Shown here: positions 23,066-35,093 of the stretch, piece after piece | How the letters are laid out: each line of letters begins with the position of its first letter | Numbering within the stretch: the first letter of the stretch is position 1 | Assembly (NCBI RefSeq): GCF_030272615.1 | Contig: NC_081410.1 | Span: forward strand, 220,275,415 to 220,339,414 | Reading direction: 5' to 3' | From: Cryptomeria japonica | Taxonomy: Eukaryota > Streptophyta > Pinopsida > Cupressales > Cupressaceae | Length of the DNA: 64,000 nt | Notes under the pieces: model-generated | Told to the model about the DNA's origin: nothing | The model's input: only the letters and a program-made list of their open reading frames with translations | Database searches by the model: none | Program-made: the position numbers and the translations under genes

Positions 23066-25546
23066 TGTTGGCATTGTGTTGTCATTGATGTCAACCAGTA
23101 TAGAAGGATACAACCAATATGGGAGAGTTTTAATCTTACTGTCATTGACATCGACGAGCATTGTGATGTCATTAGAATCATCGGTACACAAGTTAGTGTT
23201 TGACTTGTGTAGAAGATATGGACAAGAGACCGGTATGATATAACAACTAGTAAATGATGACATTTGTGAGTGGGAAAGATGTTGATTTGTTGATTGTGAT
23301 GAAGAGGTGGAGTGTTATCTAAATCACATCAACACAGGAGAAGGATGTATAGGTCACTGGTACACTGTGTGGATGCATAATAGCAGGACTCCCAATGGAT
23401 AGAGATGCAGTCACCATGTGAAGAGATGACTGACAATGAATGTTCCCACACCGGATCACATGTGTCTATTTGAAGATATGTTGCACAAATAGGGAAGCCA
23501 CGTGAGTACACTGCAAGATGAAAATAACAAGGATTCACTATCAATAGTAAGTGGAGCTTATCTCCTATTATGTATAGTGTCCATCTTAGTTCTATGAGAT
23601 AAGGAAGAAGAGGTAAAGGCAGGTGTTTGAAGGATCACACCAGATCCATCAGTGAATCAAAGGAATGCCCTAAGTGCATGAAATCAGGGATATGCACTAG
23701 ACCAACAGAGAAGGCATGTTGAGTTACTGAGATAGATGAAGAAGGATGGGTTTGTCACTTTGACAAACCGGTTGAGATGTGGTATGGGCTGATGAAGAAG
23801 AAAGCAAGGTTGAGTAGCCGCAGGCAGAGGAAAATGGTCAGATTGAAGATGGAATCGGTTGAAGGATAATGACATAGTGTCATCAAGGTGTTTATTGGTA
23901 AGTATGTCCACCGATAATGCAACAATGTGTAGATGCAGAAGACTCGCATCTAATGAAGACGTGCATAAGGTAGGTTAGCAATATTTTTGACCAGTTGAGT
24001 ATTCCACCGAAAGAGAAGCAAAGCCCAATGTTGCACTGGTAAGGGTTTGTCAAATGATCAAGTATGAACTGACCCAATGTCAGTAATTTGAATGCTAAGT
24101 TGGATGTCGACATCTACAATATGTAGGTGCCAAGTGGCAAGAAGGCAAAATTTGGTGAAGGTGTTTATATCATCAAGACATGGTAAGTGTTTTTGCAGTT
24201 GAGAATTTAATATGGAGCTCATGATTTGCAGATCGGATCAAAGGATTGCACCTCGAGGAAGAATGATGACAGAAGGAGATAAGGGAGTTGTTGGTTCCAG
24301 GATCAAAGCAAGGAAATCAGATTGTAGGAGAATCTCGAGAATGAAACAACTGGGTCATGAATGTGTCAACAGATTTCAAGGCCGAAAAACAAGGTCAGGT
24401 TTGCTATTCTTGGCAAACATACTTTGGAGAGATGGAAAATACGTGATGACTTATCCCTCCAAAGCAGGTGTGCAATCCAAAGTGGATCGGATCGGATTGG
24501 ATGCAGATTTGGTTGGTAGAAGAAAACCCTACCGCCCAAAATTTGAATTGGCTTTTGGCGAGAAAACAAGTTTATAGATATGCAAGCCAAAATCGATGGT
24601 GGCTTCCATTAGATGAGAGTGTATTTCTGCTAAAGAAGGTAAATCAATCAAGTGCTCACCAAGAAGGAGAAGAAGAGATTGAGTGTGAGTAAGAACAGGG
24701 TTAAAGTGTTCAACTAGCATCAGAGAGAGAATTAGTAGTCAGTCTTTGAGTCTGCAAAAGGAGTAAACTAGTAGTGATAGAACCGGCACAAGAAGAGTTG
24801 CAAAAGACTATAGAGAAGGCAAGCAAGAGTACTGGCAGGGTGTAGTACCCGTGGAGAGCAGCAGCATAGCAAAGAGAGCCAACAGAGGAGAGTACTGGCA
24901 GAGAGCAGAATCGGCAGAGAGAGAACCGACAAAGAAGAGGAAGGAACTGAATCAGTGAAGGTGCAATAGAGAGTAAGTTGCATCAAAAGATAGAGCTACT
25001 ATGGAGAGGTGAGTAGAGAACCAAAATAGAATTAGAGAGAGGAGAACCAGTAGAGAGATTTGCATAAGAGTTACAAAATCTATTTGTAACAAGGCTATTA
25101 ACTTGTAAATGATTATGTTTTGTAATTATTGAGTTGGAGTTCGGTGCAGGGGTTGTAGCTCCTTGGGTTGGTGCCCTAAATTAGGGGTTGGTGCTCCTTG
25201 GGTCGGTGCCCTAAATTAGGGGTTGGTGCTCCTTGGGTTGGTGCTCTAAATTAGGGGTTGGTGCCCTAAACATTGTTATTAGAGATTCACTGTGAGGCTG
25301 GATTGGAGCAGTAGCCTCCAACAACATTTCTCACCAAGGTTTTTCCCATCTTGGGTTTTCCTTGTATATGTTGGTGTTATGTGATGTCTCTTTTATGTGT
25401 GAGTGCTTTAGAGTTAGTCTCCTCTCTAACTGGTAAGTCTGCATTCAGTTAGGTCTATTAGCCGGTATACTCACATAGGATACTTAAAGGGAAAAGTTTG
25501 AGAACCACTTATTCACCCCCCTCTCAGTGGTACATTGTGTCTAATA
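23066..25546 (+). repeat. Solo LTR E (2,481 bp)
   Basis: TGTTGGCATTG at the start, GTGTCTAATA at the end, with TSD GGTCA (23061-23065) and GGTCC (25547-25551). Near its 3' end it has the shared copia signature (AAGGTTTTTCCCATCTTGGG and TTATTCACCCCCCTCTCAG). It is rich in GTAGAGA/GCAGAGAG words at 24840-25060, and a 42-bp tandem repeat lies at 25150-25275. I saw no interior region or coding. 2.5 kb is long for a copia LTR. Confidence 0.75.
25145..25275 (+). repeat. Tandem repeat of about 42 bp in LTR E
   Basis: Three copies of a unit containing GGTTGGTGCTCCTTGGGT and GGTGCCCTAAATTAGGG, with few differences. Confidence 0.9.
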
Positions 25547-25551
25547 GGTCC

Positions 25552-25935
25552 ATCAAGTGCGGGGTGTATTACCAAATATTGCAATAGGGTGATACTAGCT
25601 AGAGGTACATAACGTCTACCTCAAGGCACTAACAATGAAGCAGAGGTAAAATATGCTTTAATGGAAATACAACTAGGAAAAAGACTAGGGGTGGAGAGGA
25701 TTCATCAAGAAGGTGATTCTCAAGTCATAACATAGGCTCTAATCTGAGGTGACACCCAAAATTGGAGGATTGATAAGGATTTTAAGTGGATAAGAAGCAT
25801 CCTTAATGAGTTCCAAAATTTCAAAATATCTCATATTGTAAGAGCAAGGAATCAAGAAGCGGATGATTGTGCCAATCGAGCATTTGAACTCCAAGTTGGT
25901 GAATTCAGATGAGAGATACTTATTCCTAATTGTTA
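25552..25935 (+). pseudogene. LINE1 RNase H, C-terminal piece
   Basis: After solo LTR E the domain resumes: NNEAEVKYALMEIQLGKRLGV, then EGDSQVI and SHIVRARNQEADDCANRAFEL. The Glu and Asp of the active site (AEVKYALM.IQLG, GDS) and the final RN.EAD are present. It is broken by two stops. It completes the fragment at 22985. Confidence 0.85.
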
Positions 25936-27060
25936 GCCACTTAAACGGTAAGTATGCCATGAAAAATCAGGCAAGCATAAGACATTAATGTGAATGACGA
26001 AAGGATAGCCAACTTAGATGCATGTTGTTCTGATGTCATCTCCCTATGGCATGAAAATGGTGGTAGGATTCAAATCGGGGTGGCAAGGTAAAAAGATGGC
26101 GGTGACATACACCTACCCACGCATGTGGGGGAAGACAATGTATCCCTCATTAACTCTAGCTCACATTGAGTAGATAGTGTAGTTAATGCCCTCGATAGTA
26201 CGTGAGGTTGGTGGGGATAGCTTCTTGGCTAAGACACAATAAGAAGCTAAGATTCTTAGATGTCGATGAGATTTTTCATTTCAAACAAAGCCTGGCCGAG
26301 CGGGTAGTGAAGTAGAAAGCATGGAGCCAAAGTTCTCCCTCAAAGCATCATGGCCCATGATGGTGTTTTGGGGGCCAATTTTAGATGAGAAAATGACCAA
26401 CATTTTCCTCTTTGAATAACACACATTTCTCACGCGGGTGAAGATTGTGCTAGGTAATGAGTATTTGCGGGGCGAATTTAAGTACCAAACGAATGTTGAA
26501 GTCGCATCCATGTTTGTCGCTTGGTGTCTACAACTAGAAATCAAGGAACAGGCAAAATGGTTAATCCAAGGATACGTGAGAGAATTATGGTGTGGAGGCC
26601 TAGATGGTTTCCTTTGCATGACTAGAGGTGGTGTGGTTTTTGTGTGCCCAAATGGTGTATGGTTGTATTCAAGTGACTTCAAACCCCCATTGCACCCACA
26701 CTTCTTTTGGAGTGTTAATTGTAACAAGGAGGCAAGACGCGCCACTGCACAAATTGGTCTTCATGGCATTAAGGAGTTTCTGAGGTCGTGGGAGAAGAGA
26801 AAATTGAGGATGGAAATGACGAAGTGGGTAAGTATGGAATCCAAGCCCTCCCATTTGGGAAGCTCCACACCAACCAAGCACAAGAGAGGTTGGCCAAGGA
26901 AGGAGAGAAAAAGATAGACCAAGTGTACATTATGGATTGGATTTCCACCCGAGGAGCATGACAATGACATCAAAGACAAGGATGAAGAAATGAACCAGAC
27001 GGTAGCTTCCAGCGGGAAAGGCAAATCTCTGCTCCATGAAATAGAGTTGTTTCTAGAAAT
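25936..27060 (+). pseudogene. LINE1 downstream ORF, unrecognised
   Basis: After RNase H the sequence still looks coding. A degraded stretch at 25990-26430 is followed by an open 160-codon run (26438-26917). Its middle is rich in Trp and Cys, and its end TKHKRGWPRKERKR resembles an AT-hook (RGRPRK with one change). I do not recognise the family. LINE2 also has a further ORF after RNase H, although I cannot align the two by eye. A protein on the other strand at 26281-26745 is a shadow. Confidence 0.4.
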
Positions 27061-27279
27061 TTTTCTTATTTATTTTTTATTATTAGAATGTAAATAGGAA
27101 GTTATGTTAAGAGGGGGGTGGGGGGGTACTTTGAACGAGAAGACATTACAGGTTTAAGGGTTTTAGACATTGTTGATAATGCATAAACTTTCGAAATATT
27201 TTTTGGAAAATCGAATGATGTGTATTTTTTTGAATGATTAATAGAAATATAATCCTATTTACCAATCAAAAAAATAATT

Positions 27280-29201
27280 ATATATATATATATATATAAC
27301 ATATATTTATAATGTTTAAATAATTTTATAATGTCAAATTAAAACTACAATGTTTAATCAACATATAAATATTAAATATTACTATATATACACAATACTA
27401 TATATATATATATATATATATATATGAATCAAATTAATTATGGCATGAAGCACCATGTAGTGGTGAGAGAGAAATTTGAAGTGATAAACAACGTAGTGGT
27501 TAGGGCCGCCCACCATGCAAGGTGGTGCACCCCATGTCTTAAGGGAGTGGGGAATGTTTATGCATTAAAACAACCCCTCCCTTAATATGTAGGAATTGTG
27601 TATATAAATCCACTTTTCTAGGAAAATCAAGTGGAATAAATAATATAATACTACCCTTTGTTAAGGAGTTAGAAACCTATTAGCATTGGTAAGTGGTAAA
27701 TTAGGAAAACGTATATTTTGACGTACTAAAATTAGGAGTGATTCATTAGTAGAATAAAATAAGACTTTATATGTGTGAAATTTATATTTATTTTAGAATC
27801 CACATAACCTTTTGATTAGGCTTAGTTTATATATATTATAAACTAAGTGGTGGCATTAGAAGGGAGAATAGGTGACGTACTTGAGAGCATAATTGTAGCA
27901 TTAAGTCTATCAATTTCTTGTATAAATAGGAAAACATTCTCTACTTTGAGAGCACTCATTTTATCATTATTTTATCATTCTCCATTCTTCACTTTTGCAA
28001 AAAAGAGATTGTTCTATTCTTTATTAAGGAAGTAGGATAGTTTGTTGAGATTTTGTGAGAGATTAAGGTTGAGGATAAGTTGATTCTAAGAGGATGAAGC
28101 AAGCATGATTTAAGCTTAGGAAGAACTAACTTTGTTAGAGCTATAATTCCAAGCATGATGATTCTAATCTATTTTTCTTATGTTGAAATCATATATGAAT
28201 GCAAATGCTTGATGAAAGATGGAATAGATGTTTAATGATTTTGATTGATACTTGGGTTTTCTTGTTTGAATCAATATGCATGATTTTTGGTAGAAGTCTT
28301 GCTATTATGGAACTCTTTTGTTTTGAGAATATATATATATAATACTCTATGTCAGAATTTACGTAATTATGTTTATTAGAAATAGTTGTGAGCATGGTTA
28401 ACTTGATTTATCCTAGGATTTGCATAATCCATGGATTGGAGTAACCTAGTTAGTCATTTTTTTATCACCCTTAGGGGATTCAATTATGTTAAAACTAAAA
28501 AAAATATGAATGGTCATTATACCAAATTGAGAAAATAAGTGGGTGAATATATGACTCTCACTCAAAATAATGGGTGATGAATTATTTTTCCAAAGTAGTG
28601 TAGGTTGCCATTGTCTACACTATCGGTTCACTGTGATCAAGGTTTACACACTAGGTTGCAAATGTCATACATGTAGGCTGTAGCCAATGTATGGTAGCTA
28701 TATAGATATGTAGGATAAAACATTATGCTCATGAGGCTGTTATTATGAAGTCACCAAACCAATCTCTTCATTGAAGGGTTAAGTATCTTTCTATAGGAAG
28801 AGACACGAGGAACTGTTTAGTCTTGGTTGGGTGGAAAACTGCTTGAGTGATGCTCTTCCTCATGTAACTGGAAGCCAAAATTTTGAGGATGTATGCTAAC
28901 AAGGACATTTAGACCATTAATATTTCTTATGTAAGCTCATGGAAGCTATGAAGTATCTTTATGATATTTGTAAATTTTAAAATGGATTTGTAAATGTTAT
29001 CACTCATATGATTATGAATATAAAATTGTAAATAAATTATGATGCAATGGATAAGTTTGAAATGAGATTTATTTCAAATGTGCATCTTTTTTATGAAATA
29101 CAAAATGTAAAATTTTGTTACCTAGATGGTGATATTATAAACTATTCTCATGTAGGTTAAAACTTAGTCAAATATAGGGTAGAACAAATGGGCTTTTTAA
29201 A
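27280..29201 (+). repeat. B LTR, second part, to the 5' LTR end
   Basis: AT-rich, with TA runs at 27282-27298 and 27402-27424. From 27424 (GAATCAAATTAATTATGGCATGAAGC) it aligns to 58408-59978 at roughly 85-90%. It ends GGGCTTTTTAAA where the other copy has GGGCTTGTTACA. Confidence 0.85.
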
Positions 29202-29203
29202 TG

Positions 29204-29214
29204 TGGTATCAGAG
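29204..29214 (+). other. Primer binding site of B2
   Basis: TGGTATCAGAG, matching the 3' end of initiator Met tRNA, two bases after the LTR end. Confidence 0.85.
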
Positions 29215-31309
29215 TGATCAAGTTCAACACTAGAATCTATGTGCTCACTATACCTTCCTTCCAGCATTATGGAAGTCTAATGTTAGGAGTTCTTGTGTCA
29301 GGATGATGCATCTCAAGATGACTGGAAGAAAGTAAGTGATCGGAAATAAGCACTACCTCAAGGCCAATAAGGAAAGGGAAGCCATTGTTAAAACCATAGA
29401 GGTAACAAATTATCACAACACAATTTGGTTGAGTGACACTGTGACTATTAGTCATGCCCTATCTCGTATCCATTAAGAGAGAAACAAGATACATGAGGCA
29501 GCTAATTTTGTACCTCATGTCTTTCCTGCCAAGTCAAATTCTCTACCACTTTCTAGAGATATAACTATGGAATGGATTATTGGTCTTGACATGATTTTAA
29601 AGGACTCTCTGTTGGCAACAACAATGAGAGAAAATTGAGATGGGGGGGTGAACTAGTTTTCTACCGGATCTACAAACTCAACCATAGATACAAATTTGAT
29701 AAACTGCAGCAACAACAAAGATAAGAAAATTGATATCACAACACACAACACCAAGATTTTGATGTGGAAAACCTGTTTAAAGGAAAAACCATGGTGGGAA
29801 CCTATCCACAATAAGATGATACTTTGTAGTAGTATGTGAAAATATTTACAATGGGGAATGCACCAGTATTTAGGCACATTGTCTAGAGCTCACTACTCAA
29901 ATATAATAACCCAGAAGGATACAACCCTCAGGGAAGTCTCATTGACTTACAATAAGATTCAGACTACAATTCAGAAGGAATGAACTACAATAATAGCATC
30001 TACAAATGTTTAATGACAGTTCCGGTTAAGCACATTTGTTTGCTCTGCAACACCAATATTTGTACAATACACCACACCAAAAGATGAATCCTTTTGTTTG
30101 CACATATACCACTCTCTGATAATACAAACACAACCTTGATAACAAGGTCGACTAAACCCTCCACTCACAATTACAAAATTACATCACACGATACAAAGAT
30201 CACCAGACCAATATAATTATATACATGACATAACATGGACCTAAATAAAATTTCCAAATTCTCATCACCATCGGTAATCATGCCAAGATCAACTGCAACA
30301 CGCTACACCACCAGGAAAACCGCATAACATGAAGAACATCACCGGTTCAACAAAATCACCAAGAACGCACACAATGATCAATGCAAATCATCAAAAAAAA
30401 TAGGACACAATTAGGAAATGCCAAAAATTATATTAGAATCATCAGTAATAGCTGTACCAACACCACTTATTAAATCTTCATTGATCAACATCTAAACCTC
30501 AAGAATACTCAAACAACAACAACTGTCATGAAGAAGGATAACTTGTGGAGGACCAAATCATGAACCATTTGAAATGAAGACACACAAGACCATCCAAAAA
30601 AATCTCCCAAAATCTCAGCACAAGATCTGATCACACCAGAATATACCAGAGGAAATATTGAACTCTCCAAAGCACTGATCACTAATAAAAAACAAAAAAC
30701 AAAAAAAAAATGATCAATTAAGCTTCCTGGATCACCAAAACCAATACAGAAGAATATAATGATACTATAAATATTTCATACATCAAACCATGATCCTAAT
30801 AAACCAAATTGCAAACACTGGAGCAATATTAAAGCACATGAATATGTTGACATCAATGATAACAACATATCCTAGCAGCAACAATGTCCAACACCCTCAT
30901 ATACCCACATTGTCTGAGATAGTTTTAATTTCCTCTAGTGATGAATCGATGGGATATTTCCCCCTTGATTATGTATCTGAGAATGAGTCTAAAGGATAAG
31001 TACCCTTTGACCCTGTGTGTGAACAAAAATTTGAGGGATATATTCTACTTAAGTTATGTATCGGAGAGTGAAATATGAGGGATATTCTCCCCTTGACTAT
31101 TTGAATAAGCATTCTATGTAAATGCAAGGATATTTGAAATACTTATGAGAATAAATAAAAACATGTTTTGGCAAAACTTGTGCAAAAAATCTTTAAAATT
31201 ATATGTTTGAATTTTTGTTTTCAAAAATATATACTTTCTAGAAGTTTAGATGACTCTCCTAGGATCTAATTTAAATGAAACCTCCAAGTGGAACAATTCT
31301 AGTAGAAAA
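29215..31309 (+). other. B2 leader, interrupted by solo LTR I
   Basis: No recognisable domain. Between the primer site and gag are about 0.8 kb of element sequence plus the inserted LTR. After the LTR, short open runs with repeated words such as GYFPLDYVSENES / GYILL occur, maybe remnants of an upstream ORF or a local duplication. Confidence 0.5.
29610..30893 (-). repeat. Solo LTR I (1,284 bp), copia type
   Basis: TGTTGGCAACAACAATGAGAG to ...TGTCCAACA on the plus strand, so the LTR reads on the minus strand. CTCTC at 29605-29609 and CCCTC at 30894-30898 look like a target duplication with one change. The reversed signature blocks (GGGGGGGTGAACTAG and GGAAAAACCATGGTGGGAA) sit near its left end, as in C and A2. 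Confidence 0.78.
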
Positions 31310-31739
31310 ATGGTTAGGACAAGAACCAACATGGAGGGTAGCCAAGAAGAAGGCCAAGGTGTGGAAAATATTGAGGCTAAATTGGATGATATTTTGGCTA
31401 TAATGAATAAAAGTAGAGAAAGAATTGAGAACCTTGAACAAAGGATTATGGAAACAGAAAGACATGGAAAAAAAGTTTCTAATGGAGAGGAAAATTCCCA
31501 TGACCAATCAAAGACGAATAATCTCAGTTTATATTAGAAAGAAGTAAAGGGAAAATACTTGCAAGTGAACTATCTTGTGATATGAAGAACCCCAGAGTTT
31601 GAAGGAACTGCAAGTGAGCTATCTTGTGATATGAAGAACCCCAGAGTTTGAAGGAACCACTAGTGGGGATGAAGTTGAAGCATGGCTTACAAAAATGAAA
31701 AAGTATTTTGAAATAAGAAATTACTTTGAAGTTACTAAG
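31310..31739 (+). pseudogene. gag: B2 gag, N-terminal part
   Basis: Starts MVRTRTNMEGSQ and has a coiled-coil-like stretch (IEAKLDDILAIMNKSRERIENLEQRI). A gag entry motif EFEGT(T)SGDEVEAWLTKMKKYFE follows. A 51-bp duplication at 31561-31661 and stops break it, and solo LTR H splits it after YFEVTK. Confidence 0.8.
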
Positions 31740-32087
31740 TGTAACGTCCTAAAATTGCACCCCTTGCAATTGTTTTACTACATTTGGGTCTTTGCCTTAG
31801 TGTTTACACCCCTCGGCCTGATCAGTGACCTAAGTATGCTCATACAAGTCAAAACCTACATTTTTCTCAACCCTGCACCTCAAAACCACCTTGATCCTAC
31901 CCCAAAATAGGGCAGAACTAGGGCATGGTGCCCTAGGATCCACTAGGACCAAGGCATGGCGCCTTGGGATCCCCTATTTGGGACCTATTTTGGGGTCCCT
32001 CCCTTTTTCTCATCTCAAATTAGAGCAGGAAGATCCCCCCTATGTCGGCCCAAATCAGAAAATCGGTCAATTAAACCCACTAGCAAG

Positions 32088-32095
32088 TATATAAG
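32088..32095 (+). promoter_or_regulatory. TATA box in LTR H
   Basis: TATATAAG followed by GAGGGATTTCCCCTC, a short inverted repeat, then cysteine-poor leader sequence. The layout fits a plant LTR promoter. Confidence 0.5.
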
Positions 32096-32765
32096 AGGGA
32101 TTTCCCCTCTTATTTGACATCCATCCATAATAAGGCATACACACAATCAAGCATTCAAGCATTCAAGAGCAATTGAGCATTTTCAGTCTTCCTTCAAGAT
32201 TTGGAGCAGCAATAGAGACAAGATTTCAAGCATTGAAGAGGAGATCAACATTTTACTTCATGAAACTCTAATTCCATGTGGATGCAAGCAAAACTTCACA
32301 AGGAGGTATAAGCATTTCAATTTCAGTCATTTCAACATCCCCTCAAAGAGGATGATTTCTACTTCCTGACATTTCATTTACATTATTTCAACCACTTGGT
32401 TAATTCTAAAACTAGGGTTTAATTTGAAGACAAACCCCTATTCCCAACACATTTCCCTTTCTTTCTGTGTGCAAGAGATAGGCGCGCAGCTATAATTCTA
32501 GAATTAAGCTTTATTTGCAAAGACAGAAAAACCTTTTTTGACATGCGGACAATTTGGAGGACTGAAAGGAGGGTTCCCTTGTCCGGACACACGATCCCTG
32601 CAAATTTTATTGGATTTTGTCGAGCAACTCTGAATCATCTCAAACTTCTCAGATCGAGGTGCACAGCTAAATCTTGAAGCTGTTGCTCACTGTTTTCACA
32701 TACTTTGTCTTCATTTTCAGCACTTTGTCTTAGTTCAATCAATCAACTTACAAAGGAGGGTTAAT

Positions 32766-33556
32766 TGTTGGCATATGCACACTCCAATGAGACATTGTAG
32801 GTGATTGAAGGTTTTGTCATTGATGGCAACCTTACAATCCTATGACACCGGCACTAGCAAGATCAGACTCTACACTAGCACTCAGACCATCGGCACTAGC
32901 AGAGAAAGGAAGCATACCGACACAGAGGCTGACAGGATTTTTGTTATATTATATTTTGTTTATTATTGTAAAATCTTTGTAAGCCGACTTGGCAAGTTGT
33001 AAAATGACTCTTATATAAGAGAGATCATTATAGAACATAAGTAAGTGAGAGGAATATATTTAGGCAAAATAAGGCAGACCTATTAAGAGAATTATAGGTT
33101 AAGGGTTTATGTAAGAAGTAGAGTAGAAATCGGTACTGGATCTGGCATTATAGATGCTATTTTGAAGTAGTACAAGACATTGGATTTGTAAAATCCATTT
33201 TTGTAAGTCAGTGAGACTTCCTATTTTGTATTTGAGCAGTGAGCTCTAGGCAGTTGGCCTTCCTGCATGTGCAGGCCCCTCTTGTAGCAGTAATATTCTC
33301 TTATTGGCCAGTAAGTGAATAATGTGGGTCACAAATCCCACCGAGGTTTTTCCCACACTGGGTTTCCTTGTTAAATCCTTGTTTTATGGTGTGTTTTTCA
33401 TGTGGATGCTTTTAATTATGTTTATTGCATTATTTCTTGCATATCAGTACACTGATTTAATATGTTCTACATGTTTTAAGTTAAGAAATTCAATTCACCA
33501 GTTAGATACTGATTCACCCCCCCCCCCACCTCTCAATATCTATGGGAATCCTAACA
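32766..33556 (+). repeat. 5' LTR of element D
   Basis: TGTTGGCATATGC to AATCCTAACA. A TATATAAG at 33012-33019 is the likely promoter core. Shared block CCACCGAGGTTTTTCCC and GATTCACCCCCC near its end. Confidence 0.94.
33012..33019 (+). promoter_or_regulatory. TATA box of element D 5' LTR
   Basis: TATATAAG, repeated at the matching place of the 3' LTR (about 38247-38254). Confidence 0.6.
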
Positions 33557-33558
33557 AT

Positions 33559-33570
33559 TGGTATCAGAGC
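33559..33570 (+). other. Primer binding site of element D
   Basis: TGGTATCAGAGC, a perfect initiator-Met type site, three bases after the LTR end. Confidence 0.93.
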
Positions 33571-33627
33571 TTGGTCCTCTATTTTCAGAAGCCTAATAGC
33601 TTGAGGAAGATCTTGACACCGGTAGAG

Positions 33628-34788
33628 ATGGAAAATCTGATGAAGCAACTAGAAGCAGCTCTTTCAGACTGTGATGTAGAAAAACTAAAAAATATCAAAC
33701 TTGAAGATGATCTAAAGGCAGCTCAGGATATCATTTAGGCACTTCAAGAAAATCTTACTATTTCAAGAAACAAGAGAAGAGAACTTTGTGAAAAGATGCA
33801 AAATGAGAATGATGAAAAAGAAACTCTTAATGATATGATAAACAAGCTGAAACAAGAGAACATGACAACAAAGAATGAGATGTAGGATATGACTATGAGA
33901 TTTTGTAAAGAAATTGAAGATAGAAAGAAGAATGAAGAAGATTTGACCAGAAGACTAAGTGATGCTACAAATGAAAACACAAGACTCAGTTATGAAAATG
34001 ATTTGTTGAAGACAGATCTGATGCAAACTCAGAATGACTAAAATGAACTGATGAGGCAGAAAGAAGTCTTAGAAAGAGAACTAGATACTGCAAATCAACA
34101 TAAAGAGAAATTCAAGAAAATCTCAGAAGAACTTGGTAACCTACTGAAGAATCAAAAACCTAAAGGTGACACTTTTGGAATTGGCTTTGAAGTTGGTGAA
34201 AGCTCTGGTACTGCAAATACATAGGATCATAGCAAACCGGTAAGACAACCTAATGCCTATAAATTTAATGGAAAATGCTTTAACTGTAACAAGTATGGTC
34301 ATAGAGCAAATGAATGTAGATCTAGAAATTATCAGAATATCAACACACCCACCGGTCAATGTTCAAAATACAACAAAGTTGGTCACAACTCTGAAAATTG
34401 TAGAATGAATGTGAGATGTTATGTTTGTGGAAGATTTGGACACCTATCTAATCAATGTAGAACACAAACTGATATAGGTTATGGGAAAGCTATTCAGAAG
34501 AATAATGTGACTTGCTATGCATGTAACAAGATTGGGCATATTGCAAAATTCTATAGAAGTAAAGGATCACTGGCAGACAACAAAAGTTCTAGTTTGAAAG
34601 GAAAAGAAAAAGTTGAAGAGGTTAAGCAAGAATTCTCAAAACAATGGATTAGAAAGTCTGACCTAAATATTGTTGGGAATACTCCTCCACCGGTAGAACC
34701 TATCAACACTCCACTAATAGGACAGAGTAGTGCTTCACTAGTAGGACAAAGTAATACTCCACCAGCAGGAAGCTCTTCATCAAATTGA
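33628..34788 (+). pseudogene. Element D ORF1: coiled-coil protein with four CCHC zinc knuckles (gag-like)
   Basis: From MENLMKQLEAAL the first 200 residues are Lys/Glu/Asn-rich and look like a long coiled coil. Four zinc knuckles follow: CFNCNKYGHRANEC (about 34276), a second with its second Cys changed to Tyr (34357), CYVCGRFGHLSNQC (34417) and a fourth with its last Cys changed to Tyr (34513). A Pro/Ser/Gln-rich tail (VGQSNTPPAG) ends at 34788. One frame is kept from 33628, interrupted by stops at about 33738, 33885, 34040 and 34224. By place and knuckles it should bind element RNA; the usual copia gag domain is not evident, so its capsid role is uncertain. Confidence 0.8.
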
Positions 34789-35093
34789 AGAAAATTTTCT
34801 TGAGGGTTTGGCAATCAAATGAGACATATGCTATAATTCCCTCGATTAATGGTGAGAAGTTGGAATTTACTTCTATACCGGAAGATATGTTAAGTGATTA
34901 CTTAACCGACATACATTAAATGTGGTAGATGGCAAATAAACTTTATAAATTTTTGGTTTTGGCTCCATTTCATTTCACCGAGATTTCAAACATTCGAAGA
35001 GCACAAAATTTACAGAGCTAAGGCATTTCGAGCAAAGAGGCAAAGCACTTCAGCAATCAATCCATCCAAAGGCAGAAAAAGGTATTTATCTTC

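Larger units (their letters stand above)
22944..27279 (+). mobile_element. LINE1: 5'-truncated LINE with RNase H and a 3' ORF, split by solo LTR E
   Basis: It begins inside the RNase H region and ends in the tail AATAGAAATATAATCC...TTTACCAATCAAAAAA typical of plant LINEs. The candidate target duplication is ATATATATAACAT, at about 22931-22943 and 27287-27301. The left part reads PPDLGWIKINFDSAS; the right part resumes after E. Confidence 0.82.

Noticed and set aside
26281-26745. 154-codon minus-strand ORF
   Set aside because: Shadow of the plus-strand LINE1 downstream ORF; no domain and no context for it.
27282-27424. (TA)n runs as an origin or matrix attachment site
   Set aside because: Simple repeats common in AT-rich LTRs; nothing more specific is visible.
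33322-33627. ORF starting at 33322 within the 5' LTR of D
   Set aside because: Its first 100 codons are LTR and primer-site sequence, with a near-copy in the 3' LTR (38558). The real ORF1 start is better placed at 33628.
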